Source: Lateolabrax maculatus
Lineage: Eukaryota; Chordata; Actinopteri; Acropomatiformes; Lateolabracidae
DNA: 64,000 nucleotides
Assembly (NCBI GenBank): GCA_031216445.1
Contig: CM062219.1
Span: 17,707,001-17,771,000, forward strand
Direction of reading: 5' to 3'
How positions within the stretch are numbered: the first letter of the stretch is position 1; the number at the start of each line of letters is the position of its first letter. The notes under the pieces are model-generated. The model was not told where the DNA came from, did no database searches, and was given only the letters and a program-made list of their open reading frames with translations. This document shows, in pieces, positions 49,601 to 61,846 of this stretch. The translations under genes and the position numbers were made by a program.

Positions 49601-50086
49601 GCAAGAAGAATTGAACCAGTAATTCACAGTTTATCATTTTTAGCCCTGTTAAATATCACAATAATATTCCTATCATGTCTCTGTCAGGACTTAAACCAAA
49701 TGTTGTACAGTGAACAGAGTAGGCAGAATATTCATTAAACACCCACATCAGGATCACCACACACAGCCTGATGTTACTGACCATTACTAGTTTACCACTG
49801 TAAAATGCGGGGCAGTAATCCACACAGTTATTTGCCAGACAGCAACAACATCAACATCACTTTGGTATCAAGGAGAGTGCACAACTTAATCAATTAACAA
49901 AATTGTACTCATTTTACTTACTGTAAAACAACTGCAACAAAAAATACCATCTTCAGTGTCAACAACTTGACTACTATATCAGTCTCTGCCTTAACACGTC
50001 TGTGCACCAAATTTTAGTTTTCTTTCCATTCTTGCAGTAGCCCTTGTAGACTGGAGCACGCTGGAACCAACTATCCCTGAAAAAGT

Positions 50087-50880
50087 CAGTTTGCTTTCAT
50101 AACCAATAGATCAACAGAGGACGCCATTTCCACTGCCCTCTACTCAGTATTCACACACCTTGAGGATAACAACACCTACATCAGAATACTGTTTTTTGAT
50201 TTCAACTCAGCATTTAATACTATCTCCCCCATAAAACTGATTGGCAAACTTGGCACTCTGGGCTTGAGTACTACACTCTGACCCCAGGCAGTCTGGATTG
50301 GCGGTCACACCTCCTCCACTCTAGTGCTGACAAACATGAGAACCCCTCATGGACATCTCACATCTCCACCCTGGTTAAGGAAGCTCAGAAACGGCTGCAT
50401 TTCTTTAGGAAACTTAAAAAAGCAAACCTCCAACACCAAGTTCTGGTCAACTTTTACAGAGGTGCGACAGAATGTATTTTGTCTGGAAAGATCATATATT
50501 GGCATGGGATGTGCAAGACCCAGAACAGAAGGGCTCTCAAGTGGGCAATTAAAACTGCCTAGTACATCATTGGCACCCATTTACTGAGCATCAAAGATAT
50601 TTGTGAGGTGCCTGTGCAGAGCCCAAAGTATATTAAAAGACCAAACCCACCAAACCCCTGCAACAGTCCATTCACTCTGCTGCCGTCTGGCAAGTGATAT
50701 ATAAGTATCCAATGTCGTACAGAGCAGCTTCTTTCCTCAGGCTATAAGACTCCTCAACTCATCCTCCACACTCGATAAATAATTATTATTTTTCGGAAGT
50801 AGCAAAATCGGACTCTATTTGCATCTCACTGTACAACCCTGTGTTGTAGAGTAATGAAAACTTAACCTTGTATCCGTGCA
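50087..50880 (+). mobile_element. Old L2-like LINE fragment, reverse transcriptase remnants
   Basis: From 50087 one frame reads QFAFITNRSTEDAISTALYS, then RILFFDFNSAFNTISP with the first catalytic-Asp motif (FFDFNSAFN, 50192-50218), to a TGA at 50279. WIGGHTSSTL follows. A large part including the YxDD box is deleted, after which a different frame from 50371 reads LVKEAQKRLHFFRKLKKANL, FYRGATECILSG and YWHGMCKTQNRRALKWAIKT, the C-terminal part typical of fish L2 elements. A last piece contains FTLLPSGK. Stops, frame changes and the deletion show it is dead and much older than the 61-kb copy. Orientation is opposite to whrn. Confidence 0.82.
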
Positions 50881-51249
50881 ATTCAAAACACAACACAGAT
50901 CTACGTCAAATGTATTTTGCAACTTATATTACCTATAAAGCGATGATCAAATTCCTCAGTGATGACAATACACTCAGCTATTATCACTACATCAATCACA
51001 CTGGTGGTGTTGCATAACCATTAGATGTCTAAATGTAAATGTACTCAAAATGTTTGACTCACGTCAAAGACAAGTTTAACAGCAGCTTATTTTCCCATGC
51101 ACATACAGGCACACAATGCAGAGTCTACAGAAACAGACACAGCCAGTCCACCCACTCATTAAGATCAGATGTGACATTACATTTACAAACAAAATTACAT
51201 TAGGGAGAACATATTCATATTAAGTGGAAAGTCAACGAGAGGTGTAAAT

Positions 51250-51505
51250 TATTATTAAAATTACATTTTTTTTTTTGTATAAAAATCTGAAATCTGGAAA
51301 AAAAAGTTGTTGTTGGTTTTGGCCAAAAAGATATTAAATTCAAAATGTTATTAAAATAAGGAGAAAATAAGTATATCTTCACATTTAAAAACTAGAACAG
51401 TGAATGTTTTTAATATTTGCTTTTTCTTATATGTTTAATTGATTATCAATACTGTTGGCAATTAGTTGATTGACTCATCAGTTGATTAATCGTTTCAGCA
51501 CTTGT
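51250..51505 (+). repeat. Eroded dispersed repeat ending in GATTAATCGTTTCAGCACT, copy B
   Basis: ATCTTCACATTTAAAAACTA, then TTGATTATCAATACTGTTGG, then TGATTGACTCATCAGTTGAT and AATCGTTTCAGCACTTG. Same family and orientation as 28445-28765 but more degraded. Confidence 0.5.
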
Positions 51506-51565
51506 TTTCAGCTTCTCAGCAAATCAAATGTCTTCTTCAGAATTTTCAAATGTCTCATGGTACCA

Positions 51566-51588
51566 ATTTTTTTTTTTTTTTTTTTTAA
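51566..51588. repeat. Poly-T run
   Basis: An essentially uninterrupted run of about 21 T, the longest homopolymer in the window apart from shorter A/T tracts near 31094 and 48712. Possibly the poly-A tail of a minus-strand retroposon, but no body is recognisable to its right. Confidence 0.7.
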
Positions 51589-52654
51589 TAAATTATGTCC
51601 AGACATCATTGTTACATTGTTACACACAATCTGATGTCCTTTTAGGAGAGGATGGGTCTAATCTGAGAACATTGCAGCTTCCCTCCCTGCTGAGAGTTGA
51701 ACACTAGTCTCTAGGGACAGTGGGAGGCTCGTCCAAATGTTAACAGTGTTGCCATTTGCCAGCACAAATATAGAAACACTGACAACAAGGCGAGTAAATC
51801 AACATTAACATCACTTTAATGTTTTACACATTTTCTAAAAAAAGTGGTGTTGACTTTATAATACAGCTGGGTAAACAGTTGTTTCTGCTCTCCACATTAA
51901 CTATTTCAGTAACAAGGCAAACTGACTAATTTAAAGACTGAAATGTCTTCTTTGCTTCTTTAATTTACCTCTTTACTTCAGTTTGTCCAATTTACAGTAA
52001 CATGCTTCCACTTGCACCCAATTATTTATCATTTACAGGTAGGATATAAAATAAAAAAACATAACAAATCACCATGTGCACCCGACAAATATCCACTGAT
52101 AAGGCCAAAGTGGGAATCAATAGTTTGATAGGCTGCCAACAACAAACTTTACTACTACAAACATTTTGGTTTATGAGGAAATTATGTAAAACATAAAATA
52201 AATACGTATATGGCTATACTATTTTAAATCTAAATAATCTCTAGTGGCACCCAGAACGCATTTTCTGAAAATAACTACTATTAATGTTGGTTGTGAGGGC
52301 TGATGTCCTCATGAATGCCATTAATTCTTTTCACCTTCAAAGATGCAGAAAAAGTAAACATTTGTTATTGAACATGTTAATGAGGGCCACGATAATTACT
52401 TTATTTACTTAGCCAATATGATGCCAGAATAAACAGCAGGGTTGGGTGCAGTGCCTAAGCTGAATGAACAGAAAAAAAACTATGCAGAGACATGTTTTGC
52501 TCACACACATAATATTTATTATACTAATAATTAGGCCTTCGATAGTAGTATAAGTATGCGATTGTATGCACTGATCTGATATCATGTTATCATATAATTT
52601 ATCAGCTCATTTACACTTTACAGGAACAAGAAGAACACGTCACTTGCTGTCCGA

Positions 52655-52940
52655 TCGGTACTGGGTACTAATATTTTCCACTGACATTCCTTCTTTTTGT
52701 ATTTAGCAAAGGGCTTAACCTGAGCCAAGCCATACAATAATGATAGCAATCATACCACATCAATACAGGGTTATTAGTATACACCTGTTAAAAAATAACT
52801 ATATATTATATATATATATATTCTTTTTTTAATTTATTTTAATTTTATATTTTGTTTTACGTACTGGTATTGGATTGGATTGCTGATACACAAGTTCAGG
52901 TATTGGAATCGGTATCAGGAAGGAAAAAATGTTATCAAAA
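52655..52940 (+). repeat. Decayed GGTATTGG/GGTATC-type dispersed repeat
   Basis: GATCGGTACTGGGTACTAAT at the left, a middle with AAAGGGCTTAACCTGAGCC and ATCAATACAGGG, a TA-rich patch, then TACTGGTATTGGATTGGATT and TATTGGAATCGGTATCAGG. This resembles a common fish repeat built around GGTATCGG phrases. Boundaries and family are not certain. Confidence 0.45.
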
Positions 52941-55836
52941 CATCTGTAGAGGAGATGAACATACTGTATATGGCTTCTCGTCGTACATATAATGGGGGTC
53001 TTGCAGTGAGTCACAGATTACAGACTATAAATCTGTTTCATACTTGTGACGTGGCCTTAACATTGCAAGGTTTAACAATAGCAAGCTTTAGGTTACAGAT
53101 TTTTCATTGGACCTATAATAGCTAGTTAAATTTTGTTTTGGTCTTGGATGCTTATATTCACATTACTATTAACTCCAGTGTACTTTCTAAATATCCTGAA
53201 GGACAAATTTTAATGATCGTGCCAGAAACACCAGTGTCTGTGCTGCTGATGTCAACGGGAACAGTCATAAGGAGTAATTATCTCCTTGGAGATATGATAT
53301 ATTCAAAAAGGTATGTCCCTGGCCCATTTTAATGGCCAGCTCAGCTCAGGAATTTAAATATCATGAACTGATATTTAGTATTTGTGTGTCTCATCTATTT
53401 CCTGCCTACCCGATAGAGTGTGTGCACACAATGCAAACTGTGCCTGAAAGTTGGAGATTGTTTATGGCTGTGCTCTCTCTCCTTCTCTTACTATTTCTCT
53501 ACTTCCCTCTCACTCCACACTCCTCACCAGATGTCTACTGGAGCATCACTTTAAATCAACAAAAGGGGTGAAACACATGGCACCAGACAGGAAAATGTGC
53601 TTTATTTAGATCTTGTTTCTTTTACCCTGAACCCTGGACTCAGGTATGAAGGTGTTTGCTTGCACTGGAAGCTCTACTGCCTTGTATTCATTTCAGTGTT
53701 TCCCAATGCAGAACTCCACTACAAATACCAAGCTGCAAAGCACCAAAACAGAGAAACTAGGGCAAAAAAAGCTCTGAGCTCGGAAAATTCAGGCTTGACA
53801 CTTTCCAAAACACATTCTTTAAAATGCACAGCACAGCACAAGAAGCTGCGTTAAGTAGTTCATACATATGAAATAAAGAGAAGAACTTGGGGGGAAAACA
53901 GAAAAAAGCAAGAAAAGCCATGTCATATCAGAGGGTATTAAAAAGCCTTTTCTACCCCCTCGTCTTTTCTTTCCACTCTTTTAAATAAGAAGCCTTTTTA
54001 GTTGCAAACAATGCTGCACATCAAGATACATCAAGATGCTGAGTGTGTGCCCCTGTGTGGGCCCTCTAATAGGTGTCTGTGTAATTGGCTGGTTGACAGA
54101 CGCATCACTAACAGGCATGAGATGAAGGGCTCAGGGGAGAAGACGTCCATCCTCACTCTCCTTCTGTTGTCCCCGTGACAAACACACAAATGTAAGCAAA
54201 CCACACAAAGCTGTGCACTCTAAGGATGGATATTTGACTACATGAAAATGAAAAGATCAGTGTGCACCCAGTTTATATGTGGAGTGGTACATCTGTCAAG
54301 CGACCATACGTCGGACGTGTCCACGGATGCTGAAGGGGCTGCTGCATCCCCTGAAATCAGGCACTATACTTATTACTTATACGTTTTGTTATAATGCCTT
54401 TAATAGCAAACCTAATCCCAAAATATCACCTCAGCTCATTGTTGACGTTTTGAAAATCAATCATCCGACATTTTACAGTTTAAGCGCACGTCTTAGCTAT
54501 TTTCACTACAGCATTGCTTATTTTTTTAGGTGTTCCAATTTAAATTTAAAAGGAGTATAGTCACAGCACAACACATCCAACAAATGGCATATGTTACTTT
54601 TCAATTTGTTCACCTTAAAGCAATTAATTTGCTGACAGCCCATACGGTGAAGAAGAAGAGTAGAATAGCAGTTTGACGGAGAACAGCCTAGAGTCAAACA
54701 AAATAGGCATATTGGTATCACTCCACCTGTGTTGTCATTTCACTGTGACACAATCATTAACAACTTATCTTAAAGGGAAATGTCACCACTGGTCAGAGAT
54801 GCCTGTATTCTATACAGAGCAAACAGTAAATGTGAAGAGCAAATGATGATCCAACCAAGAATACGGGTTGTTCCACTGGTTAGAGAGATCTAATCTTAGA
54901 CAGGCCCAGTGCTGATACACTCTGATCCCTTTTCAGCACTTTTATTGTACTACATGAAAATCCCCACCAGCTGCTCTGTACCTGACCCAGTGCTCTGACA
55001 TCGTCGTAAGGGTGGCGAGGGGAAAGGAATGTCTTCCCTCTCAAGAAACCGTGTTCTTGTGAAAAAACTGTTCTGGTTCCTTATATGAATATTTGCTGGT
55101 CTTCTACTGAATATATTTGGGTTTTGGACTTTTGGTCAAACAAAACAAGATCTTTGATATACAGCAGATTCGATTAAAACTGTGATGAACATATTTCACT
55201 ATTGTTCTGACATTTCTAGACCAAAAATGTAATTGCTTAATCTAGAAAATAAGATTGTACTCATTGATTGCTGGAGAGTTAGTGAATGGTGGCCAGGACA
55301 TCAGGGTGGTTGCTGTGGTGTTTGAAGTTTTTGAATAGAGCGTTGCTCAGTTTTGTCTTAGGTGCTTGAGTTGGTTTCTAATTTGTTGTTGAGATGTTGC
55401 TAGAGTATAAAGCTTCTTCTGTGTTTGGGTTTGTTTTTGGAAGAAATAGTAATTTATCTTCATAAATGACTCATTATGTGTTAATGGCTATTCCAGCTTT
55501 TTATTGTAGTTCTCCACATCTGTACATGTGACCCTTATGCTTTGTTTTATGGTCATCAACTTTAGGTGTGTCTGGACAGTTGTAATACAGCTGCTGAGAA
55601 TAATGATATACAGGTTCTTCTCATGCAATCCTCTTGTGTGTTTGTTCAAACCAAGACTTATCATGGTAATAGGGTATTAGTATGAAGTGGTTAGTGTATC
55701 GTTTTTTGTATAAAGTTGAAGACATTCTACGCATTTTTGAAAAAACACAATGAAAAAAAAAACATGTTGTTACTGTAGATGGCAAAGTGTGACAGTGTGT
55801 GTGAGACAGGAAGTGAAAGATAGACTGGGGTGATAC

Positions 55837-55962
55837 CTTGAGTCCTCCACACTCTGCCGCTGATCCCTGGTCCACTCCAGTGATGTAAATACCCAAAGCA
55901 TATTCTGCTCCCCCCCGGATCATCAGACCCAGAGACCGGCCGTCATCCAGAACCAAGTTGAC
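55837..55962 (-). CDS. whrn: whirlin exon 3: first half of PDZ2
   Basis: A 126-bp, phase 0-0 exon of 42 codons from VNLVLDDGRSLGLMIRGGAE to ECGGLK, with acceptor TTAAAAG and donor AAG|GTATCA. It contains the PDZ2 carboxylate-binding loop (RSLGLMIRGG) and the GIYITGVDQGSAA strand and helix. The remaining half of the domain is in exon 4, 23.7 kb away. PDZ2 with PDZ1 binds the cytoplasmic tails of usherin and ADGRV1 in mammals. A GTATCA donor is weaker than the GTGAG type used by most other exons here. Confidence 0.98.
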
Positions 55963-57339
55963 CTTTTAAAGACAGACAGAGAAACAGATAAAGAAGGCAG
56001 AAGCAGGGGTTAAATATCTAAAAATTGTGTGAACCAGACACTTCTTAAATATCAACGTTTTAAATGACATTTTGCGGTTTCAATTGTGTTGCTTGACAGG
56101 CTGCCAGATTTGCCCGTGGTGTCGGGCTGTTCGCACTGGAATGGAGATGTGAAACACAATGCATGGAAGAAATGACAGCCCTGCTCTGAGCCGGGATTTG
56201 CCGGCAGAAAATAAAGAGCTTCAGGAGCTTCTTAGATGTGGTGACTCAGAGCCATTAATGAGGTGTCTGAATCTGTTCTGATTGGAGGAATGACTCTTTG
56301 AATTGGTCAATCAGTTTGTTTACAAATCTCATCCATGTCACTCCCCCTGATAAGCAGAGCAGACAACATCTGAGACTGTTTGAATTTAAATAATCTTGTA
56401 TTGGACGACAGCAAAATATCTCTGCTATAGCATCCAATTAAACATCCTGCTGCAGGGAGCTAATGATACCTACAGGATACACATGACTGTGGCATATAAC
56501 TCCAATTTCTGCATTTGTGAAACTGTCTATTTAACAAGTAACTTAATCTTGTACTGTGTTTAGTCAGTCACTTCAGACTGGAGTGTGGGAGGCTCTCTTC
56601 AGAGAAAATGAGTTTGCTTGTTTTATATTCAACCTATTTAAACATCCCTCTTGAATTAAATCAAACTATTATTATTATAATAAATGATGCAGATAGAGGC
56701 AGACAGACTGTACACGTTTTAAAGCAGTTTTAATATTTAAAGATTTTAAAATATGTTTCAGGCAGTGCTAGCGCAAATGAACAAGAAGCAATTTGCTGAT
56801 AATCCATCTATTAGATTTGAACAAACACGGATAAATGACAATGTTTACTCCACTGCACAAGTCAGACAAAAGTAAAATGTGATGCATTTCACAGTAGAGT
56901 GAAGCTGACACATCTCAGTGGGAGTGAGTCCTACAAGAGGAATTGCACTTGGCATTTAAGGACCCGGACAAAGAAGAATCAGCCAGAATTCTTTCATTTT
57001 TAGGATCTTCTAGGTTGATTATATACAATCAACGTGGAGCTATCTTTCTCCAACAAATTCGGTTTTAAAACTCATCAAGCCTTTAACCTTGTTTTATACT
57101 GACTTGATTAAAATGTATTTCAGTTATAATAACCCACTTACATGTATAGCTTTTTAGATTGGATTATTTGCTATATTCAAACCACTTTTACCAGGGGTTG
57201 TCTTGCCTCCGATAATGTAAAACCCCAGCTCGACATACACTGTAGTACAGTAGCTAGAGCTATCGCTGCAGTACATCCATATATATATAGCTACATATAC
57301 TGTATATTAACCTCCAGGCTGCTGTCCCATGCCTTGATA

Positions 57340-57640
57340 TATGAAACCCTTTCAAAGACTTATGACTGCCTATTTGCGGTCCGTTCCAGAGGCTATAGGG
57401 TTTGATGAAGGGTTCATTTGTCTGATAAAACTGCTTTATTCTATCCGACTGGCAGTGATTCCAGCAGATATAATCTGCTCTTCTTTGTTTGGTGCCTCTG
57501 GGTCCTCTCATCAAGGATGTCCCTTAACTATTCAGCTATTTGCTTTGGCCCTTGAGCCTTTAGCTCCCTTAATTCAATGATCTGCTGAAGTCATAGCCAA
57601 TATAACATGCTGATGATTTCAAATGTTTACTTACGATTCC
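57340..57640 (+). mobile_element. L1-like LINE reverse transcriptase scrap
   Basis: One frame from 57341 to 57580 reads MKPFQRLMTAYL, then GFDEGFICLIKLLYS, then SSHQGCPLTIQLFALALEPL. This matches the L1/Tx1-type order in which a DAEKAFDRVEWPYL block is followed by a LYS stretch and RQGCPLSPLLFALAIEPL. The QGCPL motif is at 57512-57526; the first catalytic block is mutated and the YADD region is reduced to an out-of-frame ADDF. A possible further piece at 58190-58260 (GGKPATFAQWEYGGLHVL) might be the C-terminal part, but this is weak. Non-functional. Confidence 0.65.
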
Positions 57641-60600
57641 TAAACCACCTGAACCACAGTTTTTTTTTTTTAAATTAATGTCAAGTTATATCAGAATTTT
57701 AACATTAAAAGCATCTTAAACTTGAGATTTTAACATCCCTCAACTACACATACACATGCTGTTATTTTTTAGTTTTTGACGCACTGAACAATACTTCTTA
57801 ATGACATCAAATATTTTGTGCTGCTTGGATGAACTCATTTTCAAAATACATACATTTGGAAAGCAAAGAGACCACATTAAAGTTAACAATGTGTTGGTAG
57901 CTGTGCCAACAATTGTACGTATTCTTCCATCACAATGAGGCCTTGGATTACTTGGTTTGGTCCTAATGTATCCATCTCTTGCCAAGATTGAAAAGGGAAA
58001 TCCGTTGCTCTTTGGCAACTAAAGATGACACATATGCAAATATCTCTATTAAACACTGTCAGCTTCATCCCTCTTATTTCCCTGCTGGTGTAGGTTTGGC
58101 ATCTGGCACACAAAGCTTACTTTCATTCAGTGCATATGGCGCTGCAGTCCTTCTTCTTTAATAACAATTGGCTGCTTATTGGAGGTAAGCCAGCCACCTT
58201 TGCTCAGTGGGAATATGGAGGCCTTCATGTTCTCTGTGACATTTATGCAGAACATGGAGAATAATTTTAATTACAACACTCATCCTTCTTTTATTGGCAG
58301 CACATAGCAGTTGTTGGGGCTCATAGTATTCTCTGGCATCAACTGTTATCATGGAATCACTTCAATATGCTTTTTCTCTGTGAGATGACTCCCAGTGGTC
58401 TGGTGTCTCTGTTTTGTAAGCTGTTTTGGAATCCGAGGCGGCATTCACAGAGCTGTTGTTTAGGATAGACAAGTGCATTTAAGCACATCATAAATTATAA
58501 TGCATATATTATAATTAAATTGGCACTGCGTGTCTCAAAAGCTTAACTGAGTCCATCCCCTTTGCTAATGTCATGATAGCCAAGAGCAATACCTGTAACC
58601 ATAGCAACAGTAGGCTACTGGACAGGGTTTCTTGTAATCAAAACACCAAAGGCATTCATTTATTGTCCAGCTGTTATGAATTGACTTGACAGGTGGTTGA
58701 ATACTTTTGTTACAGACACATTTTTCGTAGTGACGCACCTCATGAAACTGGATAGTAACTCACTCACAAAGTACAAATTACAGCAGTTTTGACCTTTGGG
58801 TGCTATGTATCAAAGAAACCGTGTTCTAGCTTGATTATGCAAATCACAGCTTTTTAATCGCCCCCTACACCACAAAATTGGAGGCAATTCCAATAAAGGT
58901 GAAAACGTTCAGATGACCAAGATTGTCTCTCTATGAGTCAATAGCGACCACCTGATAATTTCTGGTTCCCCACCTTCAACACATCAGACAAGCAACATTA
59001 CCTGATTTGATTCTAAATAACATATCTTTGATATCACCTAAATATCTAACCTGGCATCGGCAGACTAATTTCGCAAATGCGTATTAGTCTGGAACATCTC
59101 AGTTCATAATCGATGACCAAGGGATGTTATCAACAGTCGCAGACCAAAATGCTTCTGGACGCAACAAAACGTCTTTGTCATTCGTCTTGTTGGGAGTATT
59201 GCAAATATCTTTCTTATCAACAAAAGCTGGTTGTTGGTTCTTCCTCTAGAGAAAATATAGCGTTTGGTTTGTTTAATATTGACGTGATTGCGGATTCAAC
59301 AAAACGCAGAGGTGCTCCTCTGTCAGTGATCATATCAAACCTGCCCCACATTAGATAAACGTTTGCAATTGGCCAGACCAATTCCAGGATGGGTGAAAAT
59401 CTGTCTGAGCAGGAGGGGAGGCAGACGTATCTGCCAGAGCAAATAAAACATTAGCTCACAGATATGTCTGGTTCTCAGGCTACTAAATATCAGAAATGGA
59501 TATTATTTTCTTTTTTAAAGATCAATAAAGATTTAAAGATTAATATTTTCTAATCGTTATCTGCACAGCACTAACTACAGCCTGTATTAATGGAGCTGGA
59601 GCAGTTAAGATTAATGCATGGCTCTTAGCTACTGAAAAATGGAAAGTTCAAGTATAATAAATCTTTTAAACAGTTCTGACAGCCTCTTCCCTGCAGGTCA
59701 TGAGATGGTGACATTGTGGAGTTTTGTGGGACTGAAGGTCCAATCACTGTTATTGTTTAAGTTTTGGATTTTTTTTTTTACAGTATCCATCATCTTTTGT
59801 CCATTACTGAGTATTTTAATTTACTTTTATTCTTCCAGACTGCCATTAAAAGTCACCCTACTCAAAAACACTGGAACCAGATGATGACTTGATTTGATGA
59901 CCATCCAAACTAAAACTCTTTCCCAGCCACTTAAACTGGGCATTGCGAATATAATTGAAGCATAATTCTGCAAATGCATGACCTGTTTGTTGTCTCAAAC
60001 TCAAATGTATTCAGACACTAGTTTTGGTGGGTAGTTTAGAAGAAATTCTGACTGTTTCTGGAACAACCGCCTTTTCCAGATTAAGGCTGAAAGCAAAGAT
60101 TGATGATGGCCGACTGTTTGTTCACGTTCAAGCTGATTAATTCTGACTGAAGCAAAAACGGTGAGATTATATAAAAACACATTATCACACCATGAACAAA
60201 AACATCCTCTTGCAGTTACATTGTAAGAGTGTGAGGATTTACATGACTGAGTTAAGTAGAGTCAGAGTCCAAAGACACAGTACAGCAAAAAGGACTTGAG
60301 TGAAAATAACTAAACTAGTCTAAATGTAAACAGACTTAAGGTCGCTTGACAGCATGACGCCTGTTATGGCTATCTTTTGTGCCTCTAGAGGAAGCTGGAT
60401 GTGGTATTTAGGATATTTTATTACGATACTTATGATTTATGGATCAAACACTTTTTTAGATTTTGTTGCTTACTTTAGCTCAGCATAATTTAGCTTGGTT
60501 TTTTACATTCTTCATGAATATTTGATTTGATATTTTTTTGAATTAACTTTCAGAGTTTTAAAGAAATTTAGGAAATTGTCCATGCAAGTAAAATGGTGGT

Positions 60601-60738
60601 AGTAATAGTAGTTTTTATGCAAACAGAAACTGTTAAAAGTGCATAATGGATGTATGGAACACGATATAAAAGATTTAAAATAATGAACTGTCACACACAA
60701 ATGTTCATGTTTTGATATTACTTATATATACTTTTGCT

Positions 60739-61689
60739 GACTTTAAGCACTGGTGGCGGACTTTAAGCACTGCACTGAGTCGTGTCATCTGCAGAAGTTC
60801 TCTGATGACACGGCCATTGTGGGATGTGTTGAAGGCGGGGGGGGAGGCTGAGTACAGGGACCTGGTCGACCGCTTTGTGAAGTGGTGTGGGGAGAACCGC
60901 CTGCAGCTCAACGTGGCAAAGACGAAGGAGATGGTGGTGGACTTCAGGAGGAACAAGCCCCTGCCCTCTCCTGTCTGCATCGGTGGGACGGATGTGGAGG
61001 TGGTACCTGCATACAAGTACCTGGGTGTCACACTGGACAATAAACTGGACTGGTCCACCAACACAGAGGCCGTCTGCAAGAAGGGCCTGAGTCGGCTTTA
61101 CTTTCTGAGGAGGCTCAGGTCCTTCAACGTCTGCAACAAGATGCTGCAGATGTTCTACAAGTCTGTTGTGACGAGCACCATCTTCTTTGCCGTGGTGTCC
61201 TGGGGTGCGGGCATCAAGACAAAGGATGCCAACAGACTGAACAAAATCTTAAGAAAAGCTGAGTCTGTGGTTGGCTCTAAGCTTGTCACCCTGGAGGAGG
61301 TGGTGGAGGATAGGATGCTGGCAAAACTGCTGGCAATCATGGACAATCCCTCTCACCCCCTCCACAAAACACTGGACAAGCTAAAGAGCAGCTTCAGCCA
61401 CAGATTCATTCAACCCCGCTGCTCTAAGGAACGCTACAGGAAATCGTTCCTCCCAACCGCAATAAGACTCTACAACTCATCTACCTCTGTCAGAGTCACC
61501 ACCACAGAACTGCACTAAATGTCTCTGTGTACCCTGTACAACACTCCGCTCCATATACTGGAACATTTAATTTTATTCTATTTTAATCTATTGTATTGTA
61601 TTGTATTTTATTGTTGTACTGTATTTTATTGTATTTAAATATACCGGCTGCTATGATGACGTAATTTCCCTTCGGGGATGAATAAAGTA

Positions 61690-61740
<51 letters not shown>
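60739..61740 (+). mobile_element. 5'-truncated L2-like LINE (reverse transcriptase C-terminus and 3' tail)
   Basis: An open frame to the stop at 61516-61518 encodes about 225 LINE residues: EYRDLVDRFVKWCGENRLQL, KTKEMVVDFRR, YKYLGVTLDNKLDW, GLSRLYFLRRLRSF, FYKSVVTSTIFFAVVSWGAG and SFLPTAIRLYNSS, the order of the RT thumb and C-terminal region of fish L2-type elements. The FSDD catalytic box is present at 60798-60809 in the neighbouring frame; an eight-G run at 60837-60844 causes the shift. The 3' UTR ends TTCGGGGATGAATAAAGTA followed by a TCTA array. A 14-bp direct duplication (60739-60752 and 60759-60772) sits at the 5' edge. It reads opposite to whrn and is not a host gene. Confidence 0.88.
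61690..61740. repeat. (TCTA)n tail of the LINE
   Basis: About twelve perfect TCTA units directly after the LINE 3' terminus, as expected for an L2-type element whose 3' end carries a short tandem repeat. It ends about 105 bases from the whrn exon 2 donor. Confidence 0.93.
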
Positions 61741-61846
61741 ATCTGAAGGTACAACTGAGATTTGTGTACTTTTTAAAAAAATACAATGGAAACACTGGTC
61801 CATTTTTATGGTACCGTAGTGTTTTGTTTCCCTTGTAAATTCTCAC

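Larger units (their letters stand above)
32158..55836 (-). other. whrn: Intron 3 (23.7 kb, splits PDZ2)
   Basis: By far the largest intron. Recognised contents are a Tc1-like remnant (34056-34785), a 20-bp palindrome (34787-34806), a GT run (37909-37934), the mosaic repeat copy B (41860-42235), a 28-bp dispersed motif (43625-43652), an old L2-like LINE (50087-50880), an eroded repeat (51250-51505) and a decayed GGTATTGG-type repeat (52655-52940). The remainder is AT-rich with many open frames below 110 codons, none with a recognisable domain. The stretches 34810-41800, 43700-50040 and 52950-55830 show nothing I can name beyond microsatellite-like runs. Confidence 0.88.
55963..61846 (-). other. 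whrn: Intron 2
   Basis: About 5.9 kb. It contains an L1-like reverse transcriptase scrap (57340-57640) and the L2-like LINE 3' end with its TCTA tail (60739-61740). The block 56090-56340 is repeat-free and of balanced composition. The remainder is AT-rich with no recognisable frame. Confidence 0.88.

Noticed and set aside
55290..55420. GGTTGCT-type minisatellite
   Set aside because: A few scattered GTTGCT phrases only; too degenerate to call.
60712..61518. 268-codon plus-strand open frame as a host gene
   Set aside because: Its sequence is the C-terminal reverse transcriptase region of an L2-type LINE, followed by a typical LINE 3' end and TCTA tail. The first 40 or so codons are out-of-frame LINE sequence.
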